The notes under the pieces: model-generated | What the model was told of the DNA's origin: nothing | The model's input: only the letters and a program-made list of their open reading frames with translations | Database searches by the model: none | Origin: Eurosta solidaginis | Lineage: Eukaryota > Arthropoda > Insecta > Diptera > Tephritidae | Direction: 5' to 3' | Length of the DNA stretch: 64,000 nt | Assembly: GCF_040869045.1 (NCBI RefSeq) | Contig: NC_090321.1 | Location: 135,337,689 to 135,401,688 of the forward strand | Part shown: one piece after another, positions 20,451 through 31,900 of the stretch | How positions within the stretch are numbered: position 1 is the first letter of the stretch | How the letters are laid out: each line of letters starts with the position of its first letter | Made by a program: the position numbers and the translations under genes

Positions 20451-21754
20451 TATGTATATAAAATAATTAAAGAATTTGCAAGGTTTCCTATACGGCGCAC
20501 GTGCTATGATTTTAAACCGGTCATGTGAGTCTTGTTGTTGTTTGTCATATACAATTTTTGTAAAAAAATAACAATTCAGCAGCCTATATACCACTTGGGT
20601 CATGGTACATAAAATGGTGGTAGTTCCATTTAGTGTGACGTTAGCCACTTGACTTTTGCGGGAACAAATACAATTTCACCAAAAACAAGCTACCAGATTG
20701 AAACATTTTACGAATTTTTCTAATTTTGATGGATTTCATATTAGCGGATACGACTAAATTACTTTCGTAGTTATTTTTGAAAAGGAGGTTTTTAATAAGT
20801 TTACGAGCTCCCAAAATTGCTTTGGTGGAAGAAACATGGTTTGAGGTATACAAAGCAGGTGAATATAATCTGTTTAAGTGTACGTACGTTTGCTCAGAAC
20901 ATATTGACAAAATATACACATTTGTGAATTGATTGCCCAAAGGAGGCCCTTAAAAACCGACACCGCAATGTCTAAAGAGTTTAGCATACTTAAACACAAT
21001 TTTTCTGAAATTGAATGGTGATAAATTGGCTACAAGTCCACATTTTATTTATTGTATAATTCAAGAGTAGCGCCTTATGAGGGAATTGTTAAACCATTTT
21101 TTAGGGAGAAGCTCTGTAGATTAGGCACTAGTTATGAGAGTTATTTCGCGCGTTGTACCAGTGGTCACTTTGGGGCAAGCCCCGCCTATACACATTCTGT
21201 GCTCTTTTAGCAATGACATGGATGTAGCGTCCCACAAACACCTACCACTCACTGCAGACCTTGGAGGTACACTTTTCCTCAACATGCCTTGAGAAATATC
21301 CACTGTAGAGGCATGATAATAGGGCCTTGCTAGAAAAACAAGATTTCTCGTATATTTTTTTCTGTCTAGTGGTTAAGCTGCCATAAAGATATGAGTCATT
21401 AACCAACGACATTATCCACTATTTTTCAATAAAATTGCATGTTTTACTGTATTTTGAATAGATATGTATGCACATAAATCGTGCTAAAGCATATTAATAT
21501 TGTCTCAGATGACCATTGCGTTTTCATCCTAGGAGATTCTCATCCCGAAAAAAACACAATTTCGTGTGGCAATGCTTCTAACAAAACAACAAATATTATG
21601 AAACTTCAAAAATCCCTAAATACGTCAAAAGATTTGAGTGGAACTACCTTCTTTTTTCAAGGTTCGATTCGAGCTCAAGGCCAGAACAATAATTTACCTT
21701 ATTTTTTATCATTGTGTGGAATATGTAATGGTCAACAAAAGTTATTTATTAATT
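20451..21754. other. No recognised gene
   Basis: Two minus-strand open frames, 20,418-20,648 (76 codons) and 20,641-20,940 (99 codons), nearly abut, and the second could be the continuation of the first after a frameshift. I see no motif that ties them to a family. The rest is AT-rich non-coding DNA up to the 5' end of the I-like LINE. Confidence 0.4.
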
Positions 21755-21949
21755 TCAGTCATCGTCAAGCATTCACCGCGATCGGTTATAAACGCTCTTC
21801 GATTGCTTTTTTTCTCTGCCATATTCGTACACTCATTTACGTAAGCAATAACGCGAACTCTCAGTGCATTGTTATTGTTGTGCAAGTACTTTCAATTTCC
21901 AATTTACCTATTTACCAAATCAACTTTGTGAAAAAAAAAACAATTTGTT

Positions 21950-23360
21950 CTGTGCATAATGGCCCCCCGGGGCCCAATCTTGGGTTTAACAGGTTTGCCC
22001 TGCTATCTCCTCCTCGTGCAAAACGGAAAAAGATTCCACCCAAAAGCCTTTTGGAGGAGTTTCCAGAACCTCCAGTCACCAAAAAAGATGATCCGAAATT
22101 CGTAGTAATCAAAGCCACCGATTCGAACAAAACCTTGTCAAACTACTCCATCTTCTCTGTTCACAACGCTTTACTTCTTATATGCAAGGAGATAAACAAA
22201 ATTATACCTAATGCGGATGGAAATCTAACACTGCTCCTTAAAACCAGACAATAGCGACAAAATTCTTAAATGCTAAAACTCTACCAGGAATATGCGATAT
22301 CACGGCCTGTTACCATGAAAGCCTGAACAGTGTGAAGGGAACAGTATATTCACCCTTTTTAAACAACGTTTCTGAAGTCGAAATCGTTGAAGATCTAAAT
22401 GAGTACAATGTAACAAATGCATACAAATTCCAACGCTTAGTGGAAGGAAAACCTAAGCCAACTGACGTTGTCCTTTTAACTTTCGACAGCTATAACTTAC
22501 CAGACAAAATTAATATAGCATGAATTAATACCATTGTACGACCCTATTACCCCAGTCCCATGAGGTGCAAAAGTTGCCAAAAGCTGGGCCATACTCAGAA
22601 GCACTGTAAGAACCCACCGGCATGTGTCACCTGTAATTACCCCCCACACGCTCCGGAAGTTTGCATAAGAACATACTGCGCTAACTGCGCTGGAGAACAC
22701 TTAGCATCCTCCAACGTATGTCCGAAATACCAGCAGACAAAAGAAGTGTTAAAAATAAAAACGCAAGAAAAGTGCACAATGCGTGAGGCCCATAAAATTT
22801 ACAAGTCACGCAATCCTATACAACCCAATATAATTTCCTTCGCCAACGCAACAAAACCAAATGAAAAATCTACAACAACAAAATCCACTAAAGATACCGC
22901 AACATTAAATAAAAACAATTCAAACCAAAATAATATCACAAATTCCATCACTCCAGAAAAAATAAATGTAACAGAAAACACCAACAATTTATCCATTCAA
23001 GAAACTACATTCAAAAATGTTCAGTCGACGGACAACGACAACTCGTTCTCGGCAGCAGAAATTGTAAACGGTAACCTGTGTACTCGCTCCACTACCTACA
23101 CCGCCAACAATACAATATCCGAAAACACCATGGAAATTGAAACGCTCCCACAACAACAACCATATAGCGACATTACCACTGTAAATACTTTGGATATTGG
23201 AACTCTTTCGCAAGAACAAATAAATGCAGCTCATTACGCCACAGATGCCTTCACGTCAGCCACCAACAACATAAACTTTGCTCTCACTGAATCATTCTCT
23301 ATTGAAGATTACCTACAGACAAAATTGTCCCATTCCTACGAACAACACCCTAATTCATAA
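21950..23360 (+). pseudogene. LINE ORF1 (Gag-like, three CCHC knuckles)
   Basis: The N-terminal part (21,481-22,254 frame) contains PPRAKRKKIPPKSLLEEF and HNALLLICKEI. A frameshift at about 22,255-22,330 leads to KGTVYSPFLNNVSEVEIVED and VVLLTFDSYNLPDKINIA. A TGA at about 22,521 stands where a Trp codon is expected. Then follow the knuckles CKSCQKLGHTQKHC, CVTCNYPPHAPEVC and CANCAGEHLASSNVC, with the CSMREAHKIY-type motif after them (here CTMREAHKIYK). The rest is Asn/Thr-rich and ends at 23,360. ORF1 proteins of this group bind the LINE RNA. Confidence 0.85.
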
Positions 23361-23530
23361 ATTAAAAAAAAAAAACACATAAAAAAGAAACACTAAGACC
23401 TCTAAACCTGTATATACGCACGTATATACTCATAATTTTTGCAATAATTACTCATAAACTCATATAAACATTATTATTTAAGTATGCTTACATATGTATA
23501 TATATTACATTGTTTTCTCTTTAATCTCCT

Positions 23531-24259
23531 ATGTCTTTTACGATTGCACAGTGGAACATAAAAGGATTCTTTAATAATTATAATGAGCTAGGCCTATTAA
23601 TTAAAGATACAAATCCGGATGTAATATGTTTACAAGAAACACATATCCCGCATAATGCTAAACAGGTTATAACTCCCAAAAACTACTTTGGATACTTCCA
23701 TAATTCCAATGGGAATACCACATCCAAACAGGGAGTATCCATTCTGGTTAAAAAAAATATTCCACATAACTTAGCATTTCAAAATAGCTTTCCCCAATCC
23801 ATAGCCATAAAAATCAGCATGTCTCCTCAGTTTACTATAATAAATACATACATACCTCCCAGCCAAACATTTTCTGAAAATGACATATCCTCCCTTCTAT
23901 CTAATTCCCAAAGCCCACGCATTCTCCTCGGCGACTTCAATGCTTGGAGCCCGCTGTGGGGATCGCTAAAACCAAACCCCCGTGGTACCACAATAGAAAA
24001 TTTCATCATAACAAACAACTTCGTAGTTCTGAATGGTGGGTCTCCAACGCACTTCTCAACCCATAACTCATTTTCACATATCGATCTTACACTAGTAGAA
24101 GCACAGTTAATTCCTAGATGCACCTGGCAAACTCTTGCCGATTTACACGGCAGTGATCACTATCCTATAATTACTGTAATACAAACGAATGGAGTCACCT
24201 GTAATCTTAATAAATCTCCCAAATTCAAAACTGATCTCGCAGACTGGAGTCAATATTAA
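23531..24259 (+). pseudogene. LINE ORF2 N-terminus: AP endonuclease
   Basis: Starts MSFTIAQWNIKGFFNNYNEL (the N of QWN is a catalytic residue). Then come DVICLQETHIP (catalytic Glu), GVSILVKKNIP, ILLGDFNAWSPLWG (Asp/Asn pair), SHIDLTL and HGSDHYPI (Asp-His). All endonuclease motifs are present, so the domain is complete. It nicks target DNA to prime reverse transcription. A TAA at 24,257-24,259 interrupts the frame, but the same frame goes on afterwards. Confidence 0.9.
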
Positions 24260-25093
24260 TCTCTCTGCGAAAGAAACTTTAATGACTGGAATATTACCAA
24301 TGTCCACCAGTTTGCAGCCAAAATTACTAAAGCCATCAAATCAGCAGCCAATACAACTATACCTCAAAGCAATACCTCCCAGCTAAAAAACTATTCACCT
24401 TGGTGGAGTCAGGACCTTAACATCCTTAGAACGAATAAACAAAATCTTTGGCATATCTACAAATCCGCTCCTTCCATTTCTAATCTCATTGCCTACAAGA
24501 AAGCCAATGCATTATTCAAAAAACGAGTCAAAGAAGCCAAGAGAGTATCCATAGCAAAGTTCACCGAAAAAATTAACCCATCCTCAACTCCAAAAAAAAT
24601 TTGGTCTTCCATTAAATCTCTCACGGGTCTTCCGCCAGCCCCTATCACATCTATTCAGCTACCATCTGGCCTAATTTAATACCATCTGCAGAACCTGGTC
24701 AGAGTATTCGAAAGACATCAATTTTCCTTCGGAGTATATTAATAAAAAAAAGAGAAATATTGCAACGCCCGTATCTCCCACCACAACTAAGAAAAGATGC
24801 CCTCAGCTTGGAAATGGACTTTACTTATATTGAACTTGAAACTTCTCTACAGCATGCCAAAGGGAAAACTCCAGGTAGTGACAGAATATCCTATCCTATG
24901 CTACGCAACTTTCCTACATCATGTAAAACACACTCTTATCCCTCTATAATAGAGTTTTCCAAATCGGGCACTATCCTCACACTTGGCTGACAGCCACAGT
25001 CCTCCCAATACCCAAGCCAAACAAACCAATTAATAACGTCCACAGCTACAAACCGATCTCCCCCCTTCTTGTCTGGGTAAAACATTCGAAAAA
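24260..25093 (+). pseudogene. LINE ORF2 linker and start of RT, interrupted
   Basis: After the stop at 24,259 the same frame continues with NYSPWWSQDLNILR, IYKSAPSISNLIAYKKAN and KIWSSIKSLTGLPPAP. Stops follow near 24,677 and 24,743, and frame changes near 24,930-24,990 and 25,075. AKGKTPGSDRISYPML marks the first RT motif. These breaks alone inactivate the element. Confidence 0.8.
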
Positions 25094-27106
25094 ATGGTAG
25101 CGAAAAGACTAATGTGGTTTGTAAACAAAAATGGCTTAGTTAGCTCTAACCAAGTTGCTTTCAAAAAACACCACGGGACTCTGGAAGGTCTTCTTCCCCT
25201 ACAACATTACATTAGTGATGCTCTCTCATCGAAAAGCCATGTAACTATAACAGATTTCGAAAAAGCTTTCGACCGCATAGGAGTCCATGTGGTCCTTGAG
25301 CAATTATCTTCTTGGAACGTTGGCCCAAAAATATATCAGATAATAAGGTCATTCTTAACAAATCGTAGAATTCAAGTTAAAGTCAATGGTGAGCTTTCTT
25401 CCATATTTTCCCTAGAAAATGGCATACCCCAGGGTTCACCACTCTCTGTAGTACTTTTTATTATAGCTTTTGAGCAGATAAATAAAATCGCCTCTAAAGA
25501 AAAAAGCTTGGACTTCCGTGTATACGCTGACGATGCCTTCTTTTACACAAAAGCCAGAGACATCAGTTCAGTCCAAACAATATTCGCAAAGCTACTCCTA
25601 GATATTAACTCCTGGGGCAAGTATTCAGGAGCAATTTTATCTTACAGCAAATGTAAAGTATTACATATCTGCCGGAAGAAAAACTGGCCGCAACTACAAA
25701 TAAACACAATGAATATAAATATAGAGAATGTTCAAAAGCTTAAGATACTTGGCGTCATATTTGATGCTAAATATACATTTAAAGATCACTGCCTTTCTCT
25801 TAGAAATAGTCTCATCACCAGACTCAACATCATAAAATATATTTCATCAAAATACTTATGCATTCACACCAACACACTCATTAACATAACACGAGCATTG
25901 ATTTTATCTAAAATAGACTATGGTCTACCTATTTATGGAGGATGTGCAATTTCAAACCTAAAATTACTCAACATGCCTTATCACGTCGCAGTCCGTAGAA
26001 GCCTAAATGCCTTCCCAACATCTCCTATTAAGTGTGTACTTGCAGAAGCTGGTCTACCATCTATCCCTGATAGGTACAAATCTACCACTTTAAGATTAAT
26101 CCCAAGGTTGCTGACTACTACAAACAGACCCCTTTACAATACTTTGAAGACTGTTTCAAAGCATAAACGCGCATACAAGATTAAGTCCGCCATACGCCGT
26201 TGTGCTGCAGAATTGCATGATCTGGGAATCCAAATACCAAAAACATGTCTCAAGCTTGATCAAGAGGCCCCTTGGACCTTACCCTCCATTTCAATAAACT
26301 CCGACCTTCACGCTTACCCCAAAAGTCACACAAGTTCCGATCTCTTCAAACGCCTCTACTGTGAGCTAATCAACACTAAAGATCTCGCCAATAGAACCCA
26401 AATATTTACTGACGGATCTAATACAGATTTCAGCACAAGTTTTGCTATTGTACAAAGCAATGGAACACTGTTAGCAGGAGGCTTGATACCTAGCTACAGC
26501 TCAATATTCTCATCTGAGGCAACCGCTATCCATAAAGCAGTGGAATATGCCTCTAAGTCCAAAGGCAAGTTCGCTATATTAACAGACAGCTTTTCAGTGA
26601 TACAAGGATTAAAAAATATCCACAACAGTAATCAACTTCTTTGCCAAATAAGAGATTGTTCGATAAGAACCCAAAGCAAAATACGTATCATTTGGATACC
26701 CAGTCATAAAGGTATCCAGGGAAACGAGTTTGCCGATCTAGCGGCAAAAAATATGCACCAGTCTCCCACAACTCTTGTTGCTCCCCCTCTCTCTAAAGAC
26801 CTTCAAACTTGTATTAAAAACTATCTTTTGAAACTACATGATGAGTCGTGGTCGCAATTCACTCACCCTTACAAAACCTATAACCCTGAAGACAAAAAGT
26901 CAATTTTCCCATCCTCACTGTCCAGACAACAAATTTCTACATCCGTCCGCCTAAGGATAGGTCACTCAAAACTAACTCATGAACACCTCCTCCTTTCTAC
27001 ATCTCCCTCCCAATGCCCTTTCTGCAACAACCATCTCAATCTTCTACACATTCTTGATACCTGTGCAATCTTACAAGCTAAGCGTACTACCTTATTTGGT
27101 TCCTAA
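25094..27106 (+). CDS. LINE ORF2 C-terminal part: RT, RNase H, Cys/His box
   Basis: A 670-codon open frame. The ATG at 25,094 is internal to ORF2, so it is probably not a real start. RT motifs: ITDFEKAFDRIG (residues 52-63, catalytic Asp), NGIPQGSPLSVVLF (109-122), YADD (144-147). RNase H spans about 436-555: FTDGSN (Asp), SSEATAIHKAVEY (Glu), ILTDSFSV (Asp) and WIPSHKGIQGNEFADLAAK (His, Asp), all catalytic residues kept. The C-terminus has CPFCNNHLNLLHILDTC. Intact over 2 kb, so decay of the whole element is recent or patchy. It would copy LINE RNA at the target site in the nucleus. Confidence 0.85.
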   Translation: MVAKRLMWFVNKNGLVSSNQVAFKKHHGTLEGLLPLQHYISDALSSKSHVTITDFEKAFDRIGVHVVLEQLSSWNVGPKIYQIIRSFLTNRRIQVKVNGELSSIFSLENGIPQGSPLSVVLFIIAFEQINKIASKEKSLDFRVYADDAFFYTKARDISSVQTIFAKLLLDINSWGKYSGAILSYSKCKVLHICRKKNWPQLQINTMNINIENVQKLKILGVIFDAKYTFKDHCLSLRNSLITRLNIIKYISSKYLCIHTNTLINITRALILSKIDYGLPIYGGCAISNLKLLNMPYHVAVRRSLNAFPTSPIKCVLAEAGLPSIPDRYKSTTLRLIPRLLTTTNRPLYNTLKTVSKHKRAYKIKSAIRRCAAELHDLGIQIPKTCLKLDQEAPWTLPSISINSDLHAYPKSHTSSDLFKRLYCELINTKDLANRTQIFTDGSNTDFSTSFAIVQSNGTLLAGGLIPSYSSIFSSEATAIHKAVEYASKSKGKFAILTDSFSVIQGLKNIHNSNQLLCQIRDCSIRTQSKIRIIWIPSHKGIQGNEFADLAAKNMHQSPTTLVAPPLSKDLQTCIKNYLLKLHDESWSQFTHPYKTYNPEDKKSIFPSSLSRQQISTSVRLRIGHSKLTHEHLLLSTSPSQCPFCNNHLNLLHILDTCAILQAKRTTLFGS

Positions 27107-27249
27107 AAACCTTCAACACTTTTGAAAACTGTCACAGAAGACAATGTAATAAAAATATTTAACGTATGATTTTAATAATCGGGGATTGCCCATATTGCTT
27201 TTCTAAATGTATGAAAACATTTATTTGAAGCAATTTTTTAATTTTATAA

Positions 27250-27450
27250 TTTATTTAATAATTTGGGAAAAATTTAAACAACATGACATCAGGACGGACA
27301 AGGCGACAGCTGTTTCGATTATACCTTGTAAATCTCTTCAAAGCCTTTTCTCCCGGGAGTGGGAGTCGAACTCGCACTCCTACGATAGTTGAAATGGTTG
27401 TAAACGCATTCAGCTACGTCATGCCTGTTGTAAAGTTCTTCCCAATTGCC
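27250..27450 (-). mobile_element. tRNA-derived SINE, family 2, copy 1
   Basis: Reverse-strand copy. Its tRNA-like head carries an A-box-like TAGCTGAATGCG and a B box AGTTCGACTCC spaced about 44 bases apart, then CACTCCCGGGAGAAAAGGC, CGAAACAGCTGTCGCCTTG and CCGTCCTGATGTCATG. The tail is AT-rich. The same family occurs at 27,698 and 33,920. Confidence 0.75.
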
Positions 27451-27697
27451 TTCTTTTTTGCATATTTTAATCTTTTACACATTGCATACTTCGTATGCAA
27501 TTATGTGTTAAAGCTATGCATGGTACGGCGGTTTTCAAAGAAACTTTGGTTTTTGTTGCTGTTTTCGTTCTATTTATAGAACTACAACGTATTAACCAAT
27601 TTTGTCTGTTTGTATGATTTTAATAATCGGGGATTGCCCATATTGCTTTTCTAAATGTATGAAAACATTTATTTGAAGCAATTTTTTAATTTTATAG

Positions 27698-27909
27698 AAG
27701 AAGGCAATTGGGAAGAACTTTACAACAGGCATGACGTAGCTGAATGCGTTTACAACCATTTCAACTATCGTAGGAGTGCGAGTTCGACTCCCACTCCCGG
27801 GAGAAAAGGCTTTGAAGAGATTTACAAGGTATAATCGAAACAGCTGTCGCCTTGTCCGTCCTGATGTCACGTTGTTTAAATTTTTTCCCAAATTATTAAA
27901 TAAATTATA
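27698..27909 (+). mobile_element. tRNA-derived SINE, family 2, copy 2
   Basis: Plus-strand copy: A box at about 27,737 (TAGCTGAATGCG), B box at about 27,780-27,791 (AGTTCGACTCC). It matches copy 1 in reverse complement. It ends at AAATAAATTATAA, immediately before the next element (27,911). Confidence 0.75.
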
Positions 27910-27910
27910 A

Positions 27911-30900
27911 AACAAGTAAGGAAGGCTAAGTTCGGGTGTAACCGAACATTACATACTCAGTTGAGAGCTATGGAGACAAAATAAGGAAAATCACCATGTA
28001 GGAAAATGAACCTAGGGTAACCCTGGAATGTGGTTGTATGACATGTGTATCAAATGGAAGGTATTAAAGAGTATTTTAAGATAGAGTAGGCCATAGTTCT
28101 ATGGATGGACGCCATTTAGGGATATCGCCATAAAGGTGGACCAGGGCTGACTCTAGAATGTGTTTGTACGATATGGGTATCAAATGAAAGGTGATAATGA
28201 GTATTTTAAAAGGGAATGGGCTTTAGTTCTATAGGTGAACGCCTTTTCGAGAAATCCCCATAAAGGTGGACCAGGGGTGACTCTAGAATATGTTTGTACG
28301 ATATGGGTATCAAATGAAAGCTGTTAATGAGTATTTTGAAAAGGAGTGATCCTTAGTTCCCTAGGTGGACGCCGTTTCGAGATATCGCCATAAAGGTGGA
28401 CCAGGGGTGTCTCTAGTTGTACGATATGGGAATCAAATGAAAGGTGTTACTGAGCGTTTTAAGAGGGAGTGGGCATTAGGTCTATAGGTGGACGCCTTTT
28501 CGAAATGTCGCCATTAGGGTGGGCCAGGGGTGACTCTAGAATGTGTTTGTACGATATGGGTATCAAACGAAAGGTTTTACTGAGCATTTTAAGAGGGAGT
28601 GGGCATTAGGTCCATAGGTGGACGCCTTTTCGAGATATCGCCATTAGGGTGGGCCAGGGGTGACTCTGGAATGTGTTTGTACGATATGGGTATCAAATGA
28701 AAGGTGGTAATGAGTATTTTAAAAGGGAGTAATCCTTAGTTCTATAGGTGGACGCGTTTTCGAGATATCGCCATAAAGGTGGACTAAGGGTGACTATAGA
28801 ATGTTTGTACGATATGGGTATCAAACGAAAGGTGTTACTGAGCATTTTAAGAGGAAGTGGGCACTAGGTCTATAGGTGGACGCCTTTTCGAGATATCGCC
28901 ATTAGGGTGGGCCAGGGGTGACTCTAGAATGTTTGTACGATATGGGTATCAAACGAAAGGTGTTACTGAGCATTTTAAGAGAAAGTGGGCATTAGGTCTA
29001 TAGGTGGGCGCCTTTTCGAGATATCGCCATTAGGGTGGGCCAGGGTGACTCTAGAATGTGTTTGTACGATATGGGTATCAAATGAAAGGTGGTAATGAGT
29101 ATTTTAAAAGGGAGTAATCCTCAGTTCTATAGGTGGACGCCTTTTCGAGATATCGCCATAAAGGTTGACCAAGGGTGACTCTAGAATGTTTGTACGATAT
29201 GGGTATCAAACGAAAGGTGTTACTGAGCATTTTAAGAGGGAATGGGCATTAGGTCTATAGGTGGACGCCTTTTCGATATATCGCCATTAGGGTGGGCCAG
29301 GGGTGACCCTAGAATGTTTGTACGATATGGGTATCAAAGGAAAGGTGTTACTGAGCATTTTAAGAGGGAGTGGACATTAGGTCTATAGGTGGACGCCTTT
29401 TCGAGATATCGCCATTAGGGTGGGCCAGGGGTGACCCTAGAATGTTTGTACGATATGGGTATCAAAGGAAAGGTGTTACTGAGCATTTTAAGAGGGAGTG
29501 GACATTAGGTATATAGGTGGACGCCTTTTCGAGATATCGCCATTAGGGTGGGCCAGGGGTGACTCTAGAATGTTTGTACGATATGGGTATCAAAGGAAAG
29601 GTGTTACTGATCATTTTAAGAGGGAGTGGACATTAGGTCTATAGGTGGACGCCTTTTCGAGATATCGCCATAAAGGTTGACCAAGGGTGACTCTAGAATG
29701 TTTGTACGATATGGGTATCAAACGAAAGGTGTTACTGAGCATTTTAAGAGGGAATGGGCATTAGGTCTATAGGTGGACGCCTTTTCGATATATCGCCATT
29801 AGGGTGGGCCAGGGGTGACTCTAGAATGTTTTTACGATATGGGTATCAAACGAAAGGTGTTACTGAGCATTTTAAGAGGGAGTGGTCATTAGGTCTATAG
29901 GTGCACGCCTTTTCGAGATATCGCCATTAGGGTGGGCCAGGGTTGACTCTAGAATGTGTTTGTACGATATGGATATCAAATTAAAGGTATTAATGAGGGT
30001 TTTAAAAGCGAGTGGCCCTTAGATGTATATGTGAAGGCGTTCTCGCGATATCGACCAAATGTGGATCAGGTGATCCAGAAAATCATCTGTCGGGTACTGC
30101 TAATTTATTTGTATATTCAATAACACTAACAGTATTCCTGCCAAGATTCCAAGGGCTGTTGATTTCGCCTTGTAGAACTTTTTCATTTTCTTCTACTTAA
30201 TATGGTAGATGTCACACCCATTTTACAAAGTTTTTTCCAAAGTTATATTTTGCGTCAATAAACCAATCCAGTTACCATGTTTCATCCCTTTTTTCGTATT
30301 AGGTATAGAATTATGGCATTTTTTTAATTTTTCGTAATTTTCGATATCGATAAAGTGGGCGTGGTTATGGTCGGATTTCGGCCATTTTTTATACCAAGGT
30401 AAAGTGAGTTCAGATAAGTACGTGGGCTAAGTTTAGTAAAGATATATCGGTTTTTGCTGAAGTTATTGTGTTAACGGCCGAGCGGAAGGACAGACGGTGG
30501 ACTGTGTATAAAAACTGGGCGTGGCTTCCACCGATTTTGACCATTTTCCCAGAGAACAGTTAACGTCATAGATTCTATGCTCCTACCAAATTTCAAAAGG
30601 ATTGGTAAATTTTTGTTCGACTTATGGCATTAAAAGTGTTATAGACACACTAAATGAAAATGGGCGGAGCCACGCCCATTTTGAAATTTTCTTTTATTTT
30701 TGTATTTGGTTGCATCATATCATTACTGGAGTTGAATTTTGACTTAATTTACTTATATACAGTAAAGATATTACATTTTTTGTTAAAATTTGAATTAAAA
30801 AAAATTTTTTTTTAAAAAGTGGGCGTGTTCTTCATCCAACTTTGCTAATTTTTATTTAGCACATATATAGTAATAGTAGTAACGTTCCTGCTAAATTTCA

Positions 30901-31395
30901 TCATGATATCTTCAACGACTGCCAAATTACAGCTTGCAAAACTTTTAAATTACCTTCTTGTAAAAGTGGGCGGTGCCACGCCCATTGTCCAAAATCTTAC
31001 TAATTTTCTATTCTGCGTCATAACGTCAACCCATCTACCAAGTTTCATCGCTTTAACCGCATTTGGCAATGAATTATCGCATTTTTTCCGTTTTTCGAAA
31101 TTTTCGATATCGAAAAAGTGGGCGTGGTTATAGTCCGATATCGTTCATTTTAAACAGCGATCTGAGATGAGTGCTCAGGAACCTACATACCAAATTTCAT
31201 CAAGATACCTCAAAATTTACTCAAGTTATCGTGTTAACGGACGGACGGACGGACGGACATGGCTCAATCAAATTTTTTTTGGATCCTGATTATTTTGATA
31301 TATGGAAGTCTATATCTATCTCGATTCCTTTATATATGTACAACCAACCGTTATCCAATCAAACTTAATATACTCTGTGAGCTCTGCTCAACTGA
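27911..31395 (+). mobile_element. 3.5-kb non-autonomous element with tandem array and inverted ends
   Basis: Opens AACAAGTAAGGAAGGCTAAG, then TTCGGGTGTAACCGAACATT and TACTCAGTTGAGAGCT. Closes near 31,395 with GAGCTCTGCTCAACTGAGTA. The TACTCAGTTGA-G-AGCT near the start and AGCT-CTGC-TCAACTGAGTA at the end are inverted. Between them lie the ~130-bp array (28,000-30,010) and a unique 3' part with blocks AAGTGGGCGTGGTTATGGTC and GGACGGACGGACGGACATGG. No protein is coded. Because its repeat unit is related to that of the Helitron at 19.1 kb, I suspect a DINE-like, Helitron-derived family. I see no TC/CTRR ends here, so this is unproven. Confidence 0.6.
28000..30010 (+). repeat. Long array of ~125-130-bp units (about 15-16 copies)
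   Basis: Unit landmarks: TCTAGAATGTTTGTACGATA, TGGGTATCAAACGAAAGGTG, ACGCCTTTTCGAGATATCGC and AGGGTGGGCCAGGGGTGACT. Unit length is about 130 in the outer part and 124-126 in the middle, where a GTGT is missing. Central units (28,790-29,900) are nearly identical to each other, including shared multi-unit blocks, which implies recent amplification of blocks of units. Edge units are more diverged. Confidence 0.9.
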
Positions 31396-31589
31396 GTATA
31401 AATACTTAACTATATAAAAAATATTGGTTTAATTGAAAAACTGTAAATTTTTATAACTAAATATTTCGTACCTTATAAAAATATATGTATCATCTACTAA
31501 GAAACCAAGCACTGAAGGCCAATGTAGCTAGTGTGCTGTTAAACTACTGTAATATTTTATATTATCCTAATAAATAATAATAATATTTA
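31396..31589. other. No feature recognised
   Basis: AT-rich sequence with no coding or repeat signal that I can define. Confidence 0.4.
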
Positions 31590-31900
31590 TTAATTTTTAA
31601 AATTTCAAAGAATATTCGTAACAAAATGGAAAAATTACGAAATAAAAAATGTTTAAACAAATTTTTACATAAAAACTGTAAACATTTTCATGAGAAATAA
31701 AAATATAAAGGTGGAGTGCAATAAATAGGCTTTCGATACAATCTTTACCTAAGTCCGGCAATGTGCGCTCCACTTTAACATTTTTATTGCTCATAAAAAT
31801 GTTTACAGTGCTTATGTTAAAATTTCAATATCAAAGTTCCGCAAGATTTTGTCTTCGTTTAAAGACAAATTTTTCGTTCCTTTTGGTCCATTTATGTATT
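31590..31900. mobile_element. Fold-back element family A, copy 1 (diverged)
   Basis: Arms 31,665-31,715 and 31,769-31,818 are inverted repeats (AACTGTAAACATTTTCATGAG against TCATAAAAATGTTTACAGTG). The core blocks AATAAAAATATAAAGGTGGAG and CGCTCCACTTTA match the family seen at 41,135 and 43,915. It is more diverged than those and adjoins a LINE tail. Confidence 0.65.

Larger units (their letters stand above)
21755..27150 (+). mobile_element. I-clade-like LINE, near full length
   Basis: A non-LTR retrotransposon of about 5.4 kb. It has ORF1 with CCHC knuckles (to 23,360), then ORF2 with AP endonuclease, RT, RNase H and a C-terminal Cys/His box (23,531-27,106). Possession of RNase H after RT and the ORF1 layout point to the I clade or a close relative. 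The 5' boundary is approximate: TCAGTCATCGTCAAGCATTC near 21,755 and CTCAGTGCATTG near 21,872 both look like possible starts. The 3' end, past AATAAAAATATTTAACG, merges into a repeat found again at 27,614. A few stops and frameshifts show a fairly young but dead copy. Confidence 0.85.
27165..27909. repeat. Inverted SINE pair with direct repeats
   Basis: Order: direct repeat (27,165-27,245), minus-strand SINE family 2 copy (27,250-27,450), unshared segment (27,451-27,613), the direct repeat again (27,614-27,696), plus-strand SINE copy (27,698-27,909). The two SINE copies match over about 200 bases in opposite orientation, so the block can fold into a long hairpin. The direct repeat holds AATCGGGGATTGCCCATATT. 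The same direct-repeat sequence appears twice more at 33.8 and 34.3 kb. Confidence 0.85.

Noticed and set aside
20418..20940. A small host gene on the minus strand
   Set aside because: Two adjoining frames of 76 and 99 codons without recognisable domains; next to a Helitron end; no start or splice evidence.
25094..27106. A host reverse transcriptase or gene with intact coding sequence
   Set aside because: The frame is long, but upstream parts in the same element are broken and the ATG is inside ORF2; it is the intact portion of a dead LINE.
27720..27800. tRNA gene
   Set aside because: A and B boxes are present, but the sequence is repeated at 27.3 and 33.9 kb with a SINE body; no acceptor stem visible.
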